35,286 nucleotides of DNA from Acidimicrobiia bacterium (GTDB lineage: Bacteria; Actinomycetota; Acidimicrobiia; Acidimicrobiales; SZUA-35). The DNA lies in contig JAOTVU010000032.1 of NCBI GenBank assembly GCA_029863385.1, positions 1 to 35,286 on the forward strand. Direction: 5' to 3'. Each line of letters starts with the position of its first letter. Position 1 is the first letter of the stretch. Below are positions 33,290 through 35,286 of the stretch, piece by piece. The translations under genes were made by a program, and so were the position numbers. The notes below the pieces were generated by a model. That model saw only the letters and a program-made list of their open reading frames with translations. It was not told the origin of the DNA and ran no database searches.

Positions 33290-34414
33290 ATGACCAATCA
33301 CCACGATCCGCTCGACGGCCAGCACCTCGCCACCGATCACGACGCGCCGCCCCGATCGGCGGCCGAAGCCGCCCGTGCGCTCGAGCGGGTGCAGTACGAG
33401 ATCAAGAAGGTCATCGTCGGCCAGGATCACATGATCGAGCGGCTCCTGGTGGCACTGCTGGCCCGGGGTCACGTGCTACTCGAAGGTCTGCCCGGCCTGG
33501 CCAAGACGCTTGCGGTCTCGACCATGGCCCAGACGATGGGCGGCAGCTTCGTGCGGCTCCAGTTCACGCCCGACCTTCTGCCGTCGGATCTCATCGGAAC
33601 CCGGATCTGGCGAGCCGGGACCGAGAAGTTCGACATCGAATGGGGCCCGGTGTTCGCCAATCTGGTGTTGACCGACGAGATCAACCGGGCGCCGGCCAAG
33701 GTGCAATCGGCGCTGCTCGAGGTGATGGCGGAACGCCAGGTGTCGATCGGCGGCACCACCCGACCGCTCCCCTCCCCCTTCCTGGTGCTGGCGACCCAGA
33801 ACCCGGTGGAATCCGAGGGCGTCTACACCCTGCCCGAGGCGCAGCGGGACCGGTTCCTGATGAAGGTCGTCGTCGACTATCCGACGCCGAGTGAGGAGAT
33901 GGAGATCGTTCGCCGCGTCGGTGTATCGATGCCCGAGGCCGCCCAGGTCATCAACCTCACCCAGCTGGAGGACCTGCAGGTGCTCACCGATCGGATCTAC
34001 GTCGACAACTCGGTGGCTCAGTACGCCGTCGATCTGGTGATGGCAACGCGGGAGTCGGGGCTCCGAGGTCTGCCGGAGCTCGAACCGATGATCGAGTTCG
34101 GCGTCAGCCCGCGGGCCACTCTGGGTCTGGTCGGGGCTGGGCGGGCGCTGGCCCTCATGCGAGGCCGCGACTACGTCGTCCCGCAGGATGTGTTCGACGT
34201 GACCCGTGATGTCTTCCGCCATCGCCTGATGTTGACCTATGAGGCACTGGCCAAGGGGTTGTCGGCCGACGACATCATCAACCGCATCCTCACTGTGGTT
34301 CCGGCGGCCCCGGTCAGTCCCGATCCCCGTCCGGTCGGTGATACGGCCGAGCATCCACAGCCCGTCTTCGAACCCGACCCCTACGGCGGATCGTCGGACC
34401 AGACGTCGAGGTAG
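33290..34414 (+). CDS. MoxR-family AAA+ ATPase
   Basis: MoxR ATPases act as chaperones, often for proteins encoded by adjacent DUF58/VWA genes. The 374-residue product has IKKVIVGQDHMIERLL, Walker A GLPGLAKT (66-73), Walker B LVLTDEINRAP (D129, E130), sensor 1 N171 in LATQNPVE, and GVYTLPEAQRDRFLMKV, then a C-terminal lid and an acidic Pro-rich end. The ATG at 33290 follows AAGGA. It is the first gene of a unit with the DUF58 gene 22 bp on. Confidence 0.96.
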   Translation: MTNHHDPLDGQHLATDHDAPPRSAAEAARALERVQYEIKKVIVGQDHMIERLLVALLARGHVLLEGLPGLAKTLAVSTMAQTMGGSFVRLQFTPDLLPSDLIGTRIWRAGTEKFDIEWGPVFANLVLTDEINRAPAKVQSALLEVMAERQVSIGGTTRPLPSPFLVLATQNPVESEGVYTLPEAQRDRFLMKVVVDYPTPSEEMEIVRRVGVSMPEAAQVINLTQLEDLQVLTDRIYVDNSVAQYAVDLVMATRESGLRGLPELEPMIEFGVSPRATLGLVGAGRALALMRGRDYVVPQDVFDVTRDVFRHRLMLTYEALAKGLSADDIINRILTVVPAAPVSPDPRPVGDTAEHPQPVFEPDPYGGSSDQTSR

Positions 34415-34436
34415 GCGAACGACATTGGAAGATCCC

Positions 34437-35286
34437 ATGAACGCCGATCCGCTGTCGGTGATCGAGCCCTCGACACGAGAGGTCCTGCGCCGCCTCGAAC
34501 TCGAGGTGACGAGACGACTCGATGGGCTGCTCCACGGGGACCATCGAGGCCTCGTGCCCGGTCACGGCTCCGAGTTGGGGGAAACCCGACGCTATGCACC
34601 CGGTGACGATGTGCGGCGGATCGACTGGAACGTCACCGCGCGGCTGCGGGAGCCCTACATCCGGCAGACAATCGCCGAGCGCGAACTCCAGACCTGGCTG
34701 GTCGTCGATCGATCCTCACGCATGGACTTCGGCACGGTCAACTGCGAGAAGCGGGATCTGGCACTGGCCGCCGCGGCGGCCGTCGGTTTTCTGACCGCCA
34801 GGGACGGCAACCGGCTCGGTGCGGTCCTCGCCGGGCGCGGTGACCCGGTGGTCGTCGGAGCCCGGGGCTCGCGTAGACATCTGCTGCGCATCCTCCACGA
34901 TCTGGCTTCCACACCGCACGAGGACAACAGCGGTGTGACCGATCTCGGCGGCGCTCTCGGTCGGCTGGCCGGGCTGGCGAGGCGGCGTGGGCTCGTCGCC
35001 GTCATCTCCGATTTTGCCGTGAACCCGGGGTGGGAGGAGCGGCTGGCGATCACCGCCCGACGCCATGACGTACTGGCGGTGCAGGTTTCCGATCCCCGGG
35101 AGCACGAGCTTCCCGACGTCGGGATTATCACCGTGCGCGACCCGGCCACCGGCGCACTGCGGGAACTGGCCACGGACCGCCCGGCGGTGCGCGAACGCTA
35201 CGCCCGGGCGATCGAAGCCCGCCAGCGTCTTCTGGAGGCGACGTTCACCGAGGCCGGCATCGACCATCTGCACTTGTCGACCGACC
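34437..35286 (+). CDS. DUF58 domain protein, 3' end outside the window
   Basis: The 283 codons seen begin MNADPLSVIEPSTREVLRRL and include the DUF58 hallmark RRYAPGDDVRRIDWNVTARL, then a von Willebrand A-like fold with VVDRSSRMDFG and LVAVISDF. DUF58 proteins work with MoxR ATPases, by context; the substrates are unknown. The ATG at 34437 has GGAAG about six bases upstream. The gene is cut at the right edge. It shows no membrane segment in the part seen. Confidence 0.93.
   Translation, partial: MNADPLSVIEPSTREVLRRLELEVTRRLDGLLHGDHRGLVPGHGSELGETRRYAPGDDVRRIDWNVTARLREPYIRQTIAERELQTWLVVDRSSRMDFGTVNCEKRDLALAAAAAVGFLTARDGNRLGAVLAGRGDPVVVGARGSRRHLLRILHDLASTPHEDNSGVTDLGGALGRLAGLARRRGLVAVISDFAVNPGWEERLAITARRHDVLAVQVSDPREHELPDVGIITVRDPATGALRELATDRPAVRERYARAIEARQRLLEATFTEAGIDHLHLSTD

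Overview
The window is a dense, GC-rich bacterial chromosome segment that looks like the core of an actinobacterium. The order nusA/rimP, ispG-rip-dxr, cdsA-frr-pyrH, tsf-rpsB, whiG-type sigma factor, dprA-comM, yraN, DUF2469, rplS, trmD-rimM-khpA-rpsP, ffh, ftsY matches, from memory, the Mycobacterium tuberculosis block around Rv2841c-Rv2921c and the Streptomyces rpsB/whiG region. DUF2469, a WhiG-like sigma factor, frequent GTG starts, ATGA/GTGA overlaps, Thr-rich secreted proteins and apparently leaderless genes all fit Actinomycetota. An Acidimicrobiia-type lineage is my best guess; it is an inference. No mobile element, CRISPR array, rRNA or tRNA was found.

Layout. Positions 1-1890 hold rimP-nusA (minus strand; nusA runs off the left edge). 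Positions 2221-2481 hold a small plus-strand orphan. Positions 2532-9523 are one minus-strand run pyrH-frr-cdsA-dxr-rip-ispG: UMP kinase, ribosome recycling, CDP-diacylglycerol synthesis, two MEP isoprenoid steps and a site-2 protease. Positions 10007-13601 carry rpsB-tsf, a degenerate M23 peptidase-like protein and a WhiG/FliA-type sigma factor. Positions 13899-18851 carry comM-dprA, a lipoprotein cytochrome c, a divergent pair of small plus-strand genes, and rplS-DUF2469-yraN. Positions 19017-22309 form an accessory island: an OmpR-type two-component system, a divergent membrane-anchored protein and an exported Asp/His-rich repeat protein. Positions 22471-24437 are rpsP-khpA-rimM-trmD. Positions 24613-29430 carry an OsmC protein, ffh, SRPBCC-ACT, DoxX and ftsY. 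Positions 29509-33064 form an RR-HK-HtrA operon resembling mycobacterial MprAB-PepD. Divergent from it, moxR and a DUF58 gene run off the right edge.

Most genes serve translation and ribosome maturation (rimP, rimM, trmD, rpsP, rpsB, tsf, frr, rplS, nusA), protein targeting (ffh, ftsY) and envelope synthesis and surveillance (cdsA, dxr, ispG, rip, HtrA, two kinases, M23-like). Several core proteins carry unusual low-complexity extensions: an acidic NusA tail, an Ala/Glu/Val repeat tail on S2, a disordered region of about 335 residues in front of CdsA, and a basic repeat tail on Ffh. The least explained parts are the Asp/His-rich gene, whose repeat DNA is open in a Thr-rich frame as well, and phased direct repeats upstream of that gene and of the HtrA operon. 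Synteny, family and motif statements come from recall and reading; no searches were run.
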